DNA from: Centroberyx gerrardi
Lineage: Eukaryota; Chordata; Actinopteri; Beryciformes; Berycidae
Length of the DNA: 64,000 bases
NCBI RefSeq assembly: GCF_048128805.1
Contig: NC_135999.1
Location: forward strand, 13,287,190-13,351,189
Direction: 5' to 3'
Made by a program: the position numbers and the translations under genes. Within the stretch, counting starts at the first letter, position 1. Every line of letters begins with the position of its first letter. Below, in pieces: positions 35,248 through 47,000 of the stretch. The notes under the pieces were generated by a model. The model was not told the origin of the DNA, made no database searches, and saw nothing but the letters and a program-made list of their open reading frames with translations.

Positions 35248-35960
35248 ATTCTCGTCAATTTGTTTAAGGGCGCATTGAATACGCACGATAGTTGACGGCG
35301 ACCATCAAACGCGTCCAGCTGGAATGTGTGACTGTGTTCAGCAGGGAGCGCGAGTTAAAACACACACGCTGTGCGCTACGGGCCTATTATTGTAGCGCCG
35401 ATGGAGGCCTGATATGTTCCTGGACGATTCTCGTCCCTAAATTACTGTACACTATGATGTCCAAGCGAAAAGACGACGCGCAAGTGGATGTTGCTAAAAT
35501 TAAACGGTCCAACCTGCCAAGCGCGGATCGGCCTGCGAAGGTTATCAAACACCAAACATGCGCACATAAACCTGCTACGCACCAGCCTCTTATTTGTAGC
35601 GAAGGCTTTTAAATGAATCAGTTTATTTGGGTTCGCAGGTAGGCAGCCCGGGTCGGCGTCCTGCTGCACAGCGCAACGGGATCAGTCTTTGTTGTCCATG
35701 ATCCGTGGCAGGTGCGATTCAATACCGAGACGTTTGTTTGTGTAACGAAAAAGCCACGTTACAGCCGATATAAGTCAACCGTACCAATCTATATGCTCTC
35801 ACGGTTACGTCGTCGGTATGTTCAGTTGAGCATAAAACACTACTTTAACCCGAAACAAACCCCGATCACACAATAGTAACCAAACAAGCTGTGTCCTCCG
35901 CCGTAGCGCCGCTGCCGCACAGTCGCGCAAAATAAAGCGAGCGCGTCACGGACTGGCCAC
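35248..35960 (-). promoter_or_regulatory. tbc1d9: TBC1D9 CpG-rich promoter and 5' UTR
   Basis: CpG density rises sharply from the TBC1D9 start codon (35247) to about 35960, with CGCGTCCAGC, GCGCGAGTT, CGCAAGTGG and GAGCGCGTCACGG, against the CpG-poor surroundings. This is the expected form of a CpG-island promoter without a TATA box. The exact start site cannot be read. Short ORFs here (35292-35612 +, 35442-35669 -) look like chance frames in GC-rich DNA. Confidence 0.65.
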
Positions 35961-36638
35961 ACGTCTACGTCAGCTGGCAGGAGGTGGAGGCATCATGATG
36001 AAGCTTTAAAGAAAGCATGAATGAAATGTTTTAAAGCGTGTGGTGGGGGTCAAACCCACCTAAACTCACCCCCACCTTTTATTTGAGTTTATCCGCTTGA
36101 ATAGACTGCATCATAGCGTATCAAACTGATGTTAATTTATCTTATCTTAAGATAAGGGGGGAAGCGTAAATAAAGGTATTCGGATAGGCAGGTAGCCTAC
36201 AATTGATTTTTGTACGTGCTTATGTAACTCTATACTGTGCATGATGGAAACCTTGTGAGTTGGTGCGACTGATGATGCAAAATAGCCTACATATTTATTT
36301 TCCATCGAGTCTTTCAAATGAGCCCCATCAAGTTTGATCAAAATGATCAAACCCATTTCTTTATCCTGCCTGTTTCCATGATGAAATGAACTATAGTCAC
36401 TCATTCTGCAATATTTTTATTGGATTATGCAAATATCACAGCAAAACTATAAACTATATATAGGTCTAATATCCTGTAGAAGTAGGTTATTATAAGAATA
36501 TTATAGTGATACCATAGGAGATCGCAAATACCACAAAGGTCTACTGAATACCACAGATACCAAAAGTCCCTATTGGAATATTATAGAAATATTAAAAATA
36601 TAAAGTGTAACATTTTGAAGCAGTGCAGGCTGGAGAAA

Positions 36639-36655
36639 GGGGGGGGGGGGGGGGG
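36639..36655. repeat. Poly-G run
   Basis: Seventeen consecutive G on the plus strand; prone to sequencing or assembly error. Confidence 0.9.
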
Positions 36656-36929
36656 TTCTTTGTTCATTTTGGTTACTGCAGCTAAAATGACAACGCTCGA
36701 GGTTTCGTGTGGTTGTTTACAAACTTTCCCCTCCAGTGAACCACACGGAGTGAAGAGGTTTCACACCTGCAGGGCTGACACCTACACGTCTCCCTCCACA
36801 GCGGCTGTTGGTGTGTTGTTGTTACAGACGGTGCTGCTGCTGGTGGAGGGTCGCATGATATGAGTAGTGAATTCTTACAGTGCGCTCCACCTTCTCATAC
36901 AGTCCGAATATGGGTTCCACAAATGAATA

Positions 36930-36932
<3 letters not shown>

Positions 36933-36973
<41 letters not shown>

Positions 36974-37001
36974 GCGTGTGTGCGCGTGTGTGTGTGTGTG
37001 T
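36933..37001. repeat. (GT)n microsatellite with GC interruptions
   Basis: A 69-bp GT tract with several CG interruptions (GTGCGTGTGCGTGTGTGCGC), able to form Z-DNA. Confidence 0.9.
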
Positions 37002-37088
37002 CAAGTCTCTTTATTAATGTCAAAATGTCAACCTGTACAAACAAGTCTTCATCACACAGAGGCCAGGGGGTTACACAACATAAAAATC

Positions 37089-37091
<3 letters not shown>

Positions 37092-37139
<48 letters not shown>
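37092..37139. repeat. (CT)n microsatellite
   Basis: A run of 24 CT units, 90 bp after the GT tract. Confidence 0.9.
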
Positions 37140-37141
<2 letters not shown>

Positions 37142-38097
37142 GGCCTATTTCAAACCTCCCCCTTACAAAAGAGAACTACAGTAAAGCTGCAATAACTTTT
37201 AGAAGGATACAAACAAAAACCACAAGTCCCTATAGGAATATGTAATGATACCAACAGCAGCTACCAGTAAGCATAATAAGATCAGTATAAACTCACTCAC
37301 TATTGAATACCACACACACACTACAAGTCCCTACAGGGATATTATAGTTATTATAGTGATTTGTTAGGGTTTTTGGGATTTTCATCCTCCTTTGTAAAAC
37401 AAGACCTTGCTGTACTTGTAAACTGTATTTTATTATATCTTCTTCCTTGGTATCCGGGATGGAAGATTTCATGCTTTTCCATCTACTCTGTGTTGGAATA
37501 GTTCTGAGCATGCTGCCATCTGACATGGTGAGAACTAATAAATAATAATACTAATACAGTCTTATTTAAATAGGCAAGGGTGCTACCCTTCCCTCTCCTC
37601 CCTCCCTGGCTGAGACCAGCAGCCCCATGTCTAGAACAGTCTGTTCCATTACTTAGTTCCTGAATCACATCCCCATTTTACACGCAGTTCTGCCTTTAAA
37701 AAAAGGGAAGAAGAATTGTGGGTTGTTGTTTTTCATTTTATGGAATTGTGTTTTTCTCCTCCTCCTGATGGCAAAACACAGACAGCTTGTTCTAAGACTA
37801 AGATGATGTGAGTTTCTTTTCTCAGAAATGTTTTGCTCTGAAAAAGATATTTGATTAGCTTTTTTTTTACTTTTTATTTTTTTTAAGAAAGATAAGCTGC
37901 CTCATTAGCAACCATGAATGAAAGCTGGGACAGAAATATGTTCCATGACTGAGGCCTTTAAAGCTGAGTTAGATGTTTGTTCCATAAAGGCGACCTTTAA
38001 AAATCTACACAGCATAGCAGAATGCATACAGCGCTATTTTCTTGGGCCAACAGACTGCAAATAACATGAACAAGCAATCATTTTTAAACACAGATCC

Positions 38098-41000
38098 TTT
38101 ATTCAGAACTGTCGAACATACAAGCTTCTCATACAGCACATAGGTCTTGAAATAAACTGTTTGCTAGGTTCACATCAAATGAAAAAGCATCACATAAGAA
38201 ATACCTTAAAACACCTACAGGTATTCAGTAGCAGGATTGTTGATGAGAACATTGGTGGGTAAGATCATTCAAATCCAACTCTCTGGAGGTTACATGTTTG
38301 CTGAGCTGTATCACACTGACTCATTTCCATTTGCCAACATCTCAGTAACTTTTAGTTGACACTTAGACTGCAGCAGCTCAGAGTGCCGCCATGCTACAAC
38401 AAGTAATTGACCCAGTTGTGGGCTTGGGCTTATGCTATTGCTCGGTTACAAGTTCAATTAGGTTAAAAAAAGATAATGTTTTGAAATGTCTCATACTGCC
38501 AAAAGAAAGTAAAAACATTCAGTGTCCCTGTGTTTTCAAAGGAACTGCACAAGTACTTCTGTATTGCTGAGTTTCATAGACTTTTGGCTAGAAATGAGTA
38601 AGAGCTGTGACATCATGCACAGCACTGGTATTTACAAAATATTCCCAAATGGGATTGTTTCTAAGTGTTTCCCTTTTATTTTACCATGCTGTGTATGATT
38701 GTGTGTTGTGTGTTCACATTTCTTGCTTTTTTTTTTGTTTTGTTTTTTTTACCAAATAATCCTTTCTCCCCAGCCAACATTTCGGATCATCACATACTAA
38801 AGTGTGACTTTAATGATGAAATCATGATGACCAAAGTGTGAAAGAGTGTGTAATTATTCACACTTGTGTTTAGAACAAATTTTGCACAGTGCTATTATCC
38901 TATCAGTCATGTCATGGAAAACGTATTAATTATATTCATACTGGCCTACTGATTATTTATAGTTGAACATTAGGGTTTAGTATTATGGTACAAGTGGGTG
39001 ACATCCTTTTGTCAGAAACACAGGATCTATTTATAGCTTGCCTGCTTTCCTCTGCTGCTTAGACACCTCTGCATCACTGCCACACCACAAAATGGCAGGA
39101 ACTTAGACAGACAGACAGACAGACAGGGACACAGAAACCTTTCAATCTCTTGTAACATGAACTTGTTTAAATCACATTTTAGATTTGATAGAAATGCACA
39201 TTGCATAACACTCATCATTCATACTGCAGTGCTCTCTTTTGGCCAAATACAGAACTACAAGTTGTTCATAATAAAGATGGAACATTAATGTGAATATCTA
39301 TCCAACAGAGGGCAATGTACACTTAACATTCATTTCCCCTGACTTAGGACTGTAATAGATTACTTTATCAGAACCTGATCTTCTTAACTCTAAGATGTTT
39401 TGACAAGAATCAGAGTCTTAACAATACTTATTGCATATATGCTACTGAGTTTTGATAAAGACATAAGCAAATTCATTGGCATGGCATACCATCCGCAACT
39501 GACTGAAGCTCATTTACTCTATAATTAGGCCTTGTCTTGTCTAGTGTAGAAAACCAAGTAAAATTACCCAGTCAGGAAATACCCTACAGTACTTCTAATT
39601 ATTTCCACATGGTAGCAACATGCTCCATTGTTATGGCAATGTAGTCCAATTCTTTCCATGGGAAAATTACTCTGGTACCCACGGGAACCTTAAAATAAGC
39701 CCAAATCCTAACAACACCCGGTCCTTGTTCACAAAGTGCCAGCAGCATGCTGTATCTATCTTACTTCACAAAAAGTCCATACAGGAGGGCGAGTCGACCC
39801 TGTTTTCCCATGTGAAAATAAATAAAATGGCATGAGTACCTATTTTGTGACAGATGACTGAAATATATGGCTTAAGAATGGGATATAACGGCACACCCTA
39901 TGTACATCATCAGCTGCCCTGCAAGTAGGGTGGGTCTTTAACAATGTAAAGTCAGCCTTGATGACACATGGAGCGCAGGCTGTTAGTGAGGACTGTGGCA
40001 GGACTCTATTGTTCTCTGCACCTGGTCTACTGGCTGGGGAAAACGTGGGAAAGGCCTAATAAACTATGAGGTCAAAACTATGTGCAGCTGATGGGGGGAA
40101 TGCTTCTCTGCTTCCTGAATAGATTCCATGACTTGTTCTGGTTCCCTTGATAGAGACACAATGAGTCATACTCAAAAATCATGATGATGCTATTATAATG
40201 CTCTTTCCCAGTGTCCTGTATGTGGTGCAAAACACTTTTTAATGAGCCTAAGCAAACCCAACAGCTTTATCAAAGTTGGAAAAACCTGAATAAAATTTAT
40301 TGTACCTCACAATCATAGACACTCTTACACGTGCAACATGGTACAGGAAAATTACAGTATATCAACACCGTTTAACATATTTACACTTTTTTTCTATATT
40401 ACAAAATAGCGATGCTGTTAACTCTGCTGGGTATAGTATACAACATATTGGTAAAATACCCCCCTTCCAATGGTATAGATAAGAGATCACAACATTATAC
40501 ATTAAGCAACAATTAAGTCATGTGCCATGTTCAATACTGTAGCCCTCTTTCTTAAAAGCTATACCTAAAAGACTTTCTCAAGTCATCCAGTATAGCCGTT
40601 CCCCATTCCCTGGAGTGATAAAGTGCTTTCTAGGAAGGCTTGTACAACCAGATGAAGAAAATATGACAAGACAGAACGAAAAGAAATGAAATGAAAAGGA
40701 GGATAGCCTCTATTACCTACCTATAATAAAACAATATTGCAAGTACACTAGAGGACAACAATCTGATGTAACATTGACTGTCATTACATTAAGTACACTC
40801 AAGTCTCTTGTATGATTAAAACATTTTGAATTCTGTTTCAGGCTGTATATTTCATTTCTACAAGAGAGTTGTTACTGTTGCACCCAAGCACTGTAAACAG
40901 ACAGAACTGAGAAGACGACCCTTCAGGAAGTGAAGTCAATATTTAAAAGCTGCTATGTTAACAGGAAGGCCTTGATCCAACTTCACACGTGTTCCATTAT

Positions 41001-44000
41001 GCAGTACAGCCAGAATTTAACGATCAGGGTATGAGAAAAGATGTTTCAGTTTATCTTGTCGCTATGCCAACCAAACAAATGGTCAGACGGAGACAGAGTG
41101 TGTATAAATTAAAGAGGGAAGCAAAATGACAGAAAAAAGACCAACAAATTCAGAGTGTGGGAGTGAGAGAACAAGCAGGAGAGATGAGGAGAACAAGATA
41201 AATCAATGTTGTTAGATGTTTCTGGGGATCTTAAGTGCTGTCCAATTATGGATGTGAGCTACTGTAACATCTGTGGGACTGAAAATCAAAGTTCAGATCC
41301 GGCCAGCTGATACTTCTAATGTATCTGCATCTAAAATGGACGGGCAAGAATCACATTCTTACTCCACCTCCATATCAACCGCACAAAGGACTTACAGCTA
41401 GAGGTAAACCATGCTAGGAAAAGAGTAGGCGCTTTATATAGCAGTCTTCGAACCAAACACAACCGTCACATAGGCTAATAAATATATGACATGTACATTC
41501 GTGAATTCTTCCATAATGCAACCACACATTTCAGCAATAGCACCTGTCGTAAACGGTAGCTTACATGTACAAGTGGTCAATATATATAGTAATAGTTGTG
41601 TGTGCATGTGTGTGAGAATTGTTGTGTTTGCAGCAGTCAAGCCTTTTCTGGGGCAAATTAACTGCAGACAGTGTATCACAGTGAAACACCCCAGTCAAAA
41701 ACTAAAACATTAAAACTTCTTACTTTATAAACACAATAATGCATAGAATGTAGTGTGGATGACGATCTAGCTGCTACAGCCAAAACATATTCTCACAACA
41801 CACTATGAGGATTAAGGAATACAATGTACCATAACTAATATCAACGCTTTGGTAAAACATTGTAGCATTTGCCCATACATTCTGTAATCCCTCACTGATT
41901 GACCAAGGAAGGGGAGCAGGGACACGTGCGTGTTACATAACGGAGTCCCAGGTGGCTGCACGGTGACATAAGGGAAACAATGATTGGAAGAGAAAACCAC
42001 CAGTGAAATTCCACTGGCTGCTCGGTGACACGCTGGTTCAGTGGGTCTGTGCTTCTTCAGTGTCTTTGAAACATAATCTGTTAGAGGAAATCTGAGTGGA
42101 AGCAGATCCAATCACGTATTTACACATTACTGAACATGTCAACATGCTGTGAGGAGTAATTAAGAGAATCAAATTAGGAGATAACTGACAGGATTGCAAC
42201 AGAACAACAAAACGTGAAGTAACAGGATTCATTTTACCAAGAAATGTAATGGATGACTGAATGAACGAACAGTCGGCATCACCATGGGACTCAACCACTG
42301 TAAACATTTATGCCCTTTTTCATTTTCTTACAAAAATAAACTTTTCATACTAATATAAATGCCATTCCTTGGGCATCAAATTGCTCAAAAGAAAAGACTG
42401 ACCAATTCCAATGCATCTCATTTGCCAGGCAATGCATAACATTCTTCAACCCTCTGACAAGAACCACCAGATCCGGGCCTGCCGCTTCCCTTACCATCTG
42501 ATCAAGTGCAAGAAGAATCTCAACGAGTTCAACGAGTTCAACTTTCAACTGGGGTATGTCGTCCAATTCTATGACCCTTGACCCCTTGTATTTCTTAGGT
42601 TTCATTTCATGCACAGATTCACTATTACAATTCCTTTGAATTTCAATAACTCACAACTTGAATGCCTTATAGGCTATCTATCCATCTATGCGTGTGTGAC
42701 ACACATGCATCCTCGGCATGTGTGTTAACAGTCAGTTATCATTGGCCAACCCAGTCTGTTCCACAGCCAGGTGAATTAGCTTAAACAACAAACAATTAAA
42801 ATTATGATTATAAATACGGTAAAATACAACTGAAAATCTTGGCACAGAGACTTGTTGACACATTAGTGACAGACCTTCTCACCCTATGATATCGGCTGGC
42901 TTGATAAGTGGAAGTGTGAATTTTCCCATCGTCACAGCAGTGAGCAATCATTACCGTCATGTGTTGTGATACTTGTACAGGTCATTCAGCAGCGGTTTAA
43001 AAAAGGGCAGTGGGTGACATCACTTCAAAACTGCATTACAGTGGGAAGCTATGATTGTCAACATGTGAGGATAGAATTATCTAGCTTGTATTTGGTTATA
43101 TCCTCCCCACACAACACAAGTTACAGAACTTCAGAAGTATTCAAGTGGAAAGATAACGACTGAAATGAAGAGCTCACAAACTAGTAACGGGAAGTTACGA
43201 TTAGACATTCAGAAATCATAACATAAGGTGTGCATACATATTTCAAAGCCCCAGTGTGAGAAACCACTTGAAAATAAATTGTGTAAAAACCAAAGCTTCA
43301 AGTTTTCAAGGGGTAATAACATGTACCCAAGTCTGGAGTTGAAAGAATGCTGGTGGGAATACACACCAACTGTTTGACACTCTGTTTATCATATATTCAT
43401 ATCATGTAACTAGGTGTAAAACCGTAATTCTGAATTATCTTGGCAGTGATCTCGTACAAAGAAATCAAATAATCAGTCACATAATGCTTAAAATTAAAGC
43501 TGCAATCTGGATTTGGGAAACCCTGCTACTCTTGTGCCTAAGTTGTGACCAGCAGCGAGGTTTGTGCTGCCAGATTAGGGGAAAACAAACTGTTTTTGCC
43601 ATCTCAATACCTTGAAGTACCCCTAACCAGCCACAGTAGTTGTGCTTATTCCAGATGCTAGCTTTAAGAAAATGAAAGAAATTATGGAGACAAAAACTGG
43701 AGGCTTGATATTGGGCCATCAGAATATGATTGGCTGTCTGGTTGCCATGGCAGTCAAACCAACAGGATAGTGAGACGTGACTGCAGTAAGACAATTAGCA
43801 AGCAATATGTCCACAGATGCAGGAAAAATCTTTTTTGAGCCAGTACAGATAGAACGGGATGTTGTTGTGCTGCTATGGGTTGTATTGCTTGGTTGCCCCT
43901 CTTCTGTGAAGCCATTTCCATCAGGAGCCAAAGACATGTAGCGTCTCTGGGTCTCCTGATCATTCGGTCCCGTCCCGATCCTCCTCTCTACGGTGATTCA

Positions 44001-44025
44001 TGCTTTTCGTTTGGCTGCGACCGGC
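38098..44025 (-). other. rnf150: Probable long RNF150 3' UTR and downstream sequence
   Basis: After the RNF150 stop (44026-44028) the minus strand has few AATAAA signals. The first I find is at 40296-40301, then 38675-38680 and 38098-38103. This implies a 3' UTR of 3.7 to 5.9 kb; the family is known for long 3' UTRs, but the true end is unknown. There is no homology to proteins. The ORF at 42345-42614 (-) has no recognisable motif. Confidence 0.5.
40296..40301 (-). terminator. Candidate RNF150 polyadenylation signal
   Basis: TTTATT on the plus strand gives AATAAA on the RNF150 strand, the first canonical signal found after its stop. A GT-rich stretch (GTTGGGTTTGCTT) lies downstream. Signals at 38675-38680 and 38098-38103 are alternatives. 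Confidence 0.4.
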
Positions 44026-47000
44026 TCAGGATTTGACCTCGTCACCTTCCTGCTCCGTGGACGGGTCTACCTCCGACATGCCGACCTCCACCGCCATGAT
44101 GACAGAGGTGTCCGAGTCACTGCTCAGCGGAGGCTGGTGCTCACCTGGGGGAGAGAGAAGAAGTGGCCATTTTGAGCGGTTACTGTCATTGTTTGAAAGG
44201 TCACTGTAAGATATAGTATACCACTCCTTCCTCCCTTCCTGGGCATCGTCTCTGACCTGATGTATTACGGACTGGGGCAATATTGTGTAGTCAAGTCCTG
44301 TGGAGAGGGTTGAATTCTTTGGGTAAAGGCCATCATCACTTCATGTTCATTAGAGGCCTGTCTGCCAACACTCCCAACAGGAAAACAATTCAACAGACAG
44401 CAACAATCTGGTCCCACATTGCAGCAACAAATCAGCTCTTGGCAGGGCCTCGACTGTTGCACACACCCACTATTTGCATGACTCCAGAATGAATGACAGC
44501 TGCAATACCATTAGGGACAGCGCTCATTCTTCAGGCTGAAGATGCAATACCACTGATACCCTCTCACTGCCAACCCATAGTGACAGAAATCCCGACAGAT
44601 CGGCTTGTTCGTCTCATGCTAATTGTCAGTCAGTGACACCGTAGCTGTTAGCTTATTAGCGTTGCGATGAACGACAGATCCCCCCTTATCTACAGTCTAA
44701 TTAACCTCAGGAACAACACATGATTATACCAAGTTGATCTCCTGGTTGTCAAGCACACATAAGTAAACATAATGGTAACGCTCTGTGTTAGCAGCAGGCG
44801 ACTACTTTGTAGCAGAGTACCTGTACGGTAAATTGGAAAGTACTAGATCAGAATGAGCAGAATCCACACAATACAGTGAACCTACAATTGGGCAAAAGCA
44901 CATCACAATACATCACTGCTTTCACTTTCTAACTGAATAGTAAACTGCCCTATAACACAATGGCAAAATAAACACTAGACTTCTTTCTTGAAAGTAGTGC
45001 AAAAATTAATCCACTCCTGTATTTTGGAAGCAGCAGGAAAGGAATGATGTCCTAGCTGCAGCTTCCTCCTGTCACCCTTAGGTTACAAAAACAAAAAAAG
45101 AGGATATGGAAGGGAGCAGGAGAAAGGGTCTGCTAATAAAATAAGTAGAGGGAGAGCAGGGCTGGATACAAGTGATGGAGGCTGCCATTCACAAACAGTG
45201 GGAGCTGATGAAGTAGACTGAGGAACCATGAGGAGAGAGGAGAGCAACGGTGTTCGATCCAAACAGTTAAAATCCTACTGTGTGTTTGAGCGTGACATAA
45301 AGAAAGATGACAGAATTAAGAGAAAGACACAGTCAGTGAGTAAAAGAAAAAATGTTTGTGTGTGAAAGGCCTTTAATTATGACAATCCATCCAGATGGCG
45401 CTATTGACGGCCGCCCAGTGTGGGTCTGACATGACAATGACAGGATTTTGGCACAAGTTGCTCACAAGTTGCTCCAGGCCTTAGAGCATGATATAAAAGA
45501 GTTATATAAATCCTAGGCTGACAATAACCAGACCTCTGGTTGCTAGAGGCTGATCAGGGAACAGCATGAACAATAATAAAATTACATCAAGCTGGATAGA
45601 CCAGAGGTAATTTGTATAATTCCACAACTGAGGGGCATTATACGCCTGTATGCTCCACAAAAACTGCCTGCTGCATTTCAGCACAGAAAATGGCATGGTT
45701 TTGAATGTGCTGCAGATATTTACCCATTTTGACCTACAGGATAAAAGAGCTTAAACATAAGAGCTTATTCTTCTAACCCCAAATGTCACCCCAGATAAAT
45801 AAAGTTTTTTTTTGTGAATTGTTAACGCAGTGAACTCACATTGGTAGCAGGTTAAGGACGTGTGAAACAGCAGGTTAGTTAAGTGTGAAAGTGATGCAAA
45901 TATTGAAAGTGGATAGTTGTGTGAAGTTGAAAAAACTGTTTATTTAAAATGGTAGTAGAAAGGTGAGCAGTATGATGCACGCGGGCAACAATAAGTAACT
46001 AGTGTAATGGGAGAAGGGGATATTAAAAACACCGTCAGGGCACTATCATCTGTGGTTTCAAATATTTTGAGGAGATTCGGTCGGATTACAAAGGCAGCAT
46101 TTTGTTTCTGGACACTGACACTAAACTAAAATGTTTCGGTTCACAGCTCCGCCAGCTGTGGCTGGAATTTTAGCTGGGCAGACAGAAAATGGGTTTCACC
46201 GGTGGAAACACACTCCTGGGACACTCTTGAGGCTTGGGAGGCGAAGGGGCCAACACCACACACGTGTGTGCGCATGTGTGCACACACGAGCACAAACACA
46301 CATGCTGCTACTGCTGATACATACCAGGTGTTAAACAGCTGTTGGGAAAAGGCAAAGTGCTTAGCTGCTTGCATAAGGTACCAATATCTAATATACCATA
46401 GTATACTGTGTACTTTATAATCTATGTCATGGTATTTGGGTTAGCTTGTGACTTTGTGGAAAGGGAACACTATTCTTTCCCTCCTGCATCACCCAGGAGG
46501 ATCTGAACTGGGGAACACTCAAGCAGGTGACTGCTGGCCTAGTTTAGACCTTGGGCCAAACCAGTCAGGCCCGGGTCGACCGAGTCACAGAAGGCAGTAC
46601 AGAACCAGGACGTTGTTAGAAAGCCAGTGAACTCTTCTGGCGAAGACAGAAAAGCTAGTGTGTTCTATTTCTGTACACAGCGCTCTACTATATCCCAGTA
46701 TAGAATATTATCAAGCACAGGATGCACTGCTGATGTGGTAGAGGTCAGGGGATATGGCTTTACTGGAGTCAAGAAGAGGGGAAGAGGGAGGGAGAGAGAG
46801 ACAAAGAGCATGTGGTCTTGTCCTAATTTTGTTTGAATACATGTGAACTAACAGTGAACTAAGGATGCAGGTGTATTTACTTAGCTGTTTCTATATGTTC
46901 TCTCCTCACTGGCTGATGCCAAGTCAATGCATTAATTTTATGTTCAATATGTAGTGAATTATGCCTGCGTAAATGGCCAGTCTCCCATACTTACTGCTGG

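Larger units (their letters stand above)
35961..38097. other. Intergenic region between TBC1D9 promoter and RNF150 3' end
   Basis: No gene is seen. It holds a 17-nt poly-G run (36639-36655), GT and CT microsatellites (36933-37001, 37092-37139) and several imperfect copies of a motif around AGTCCCTAYAGGRATATTATAG at about 36490-37362. Confidence 0.6.

Noticed and set aside
35247-35286. Upstream in-frame ATG as the TBC1D9 start
   Set aside because: Known TBC1D9 proteins start at MWVNPE; the extra 13 codons lack family support, though they stay open.
35292-35612. 106-aa ORF divergent from TBC1D9
   Set aside because: Lies in the CpG-rich promoter, no homology or splice signals; probably chance.
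42345-42614. 89-aa minus-strand ORF in the RNF150 downstream region
   Set aside because: No recognisable motif or domain; lies in a probable 3' UTR; length is possible by chance.
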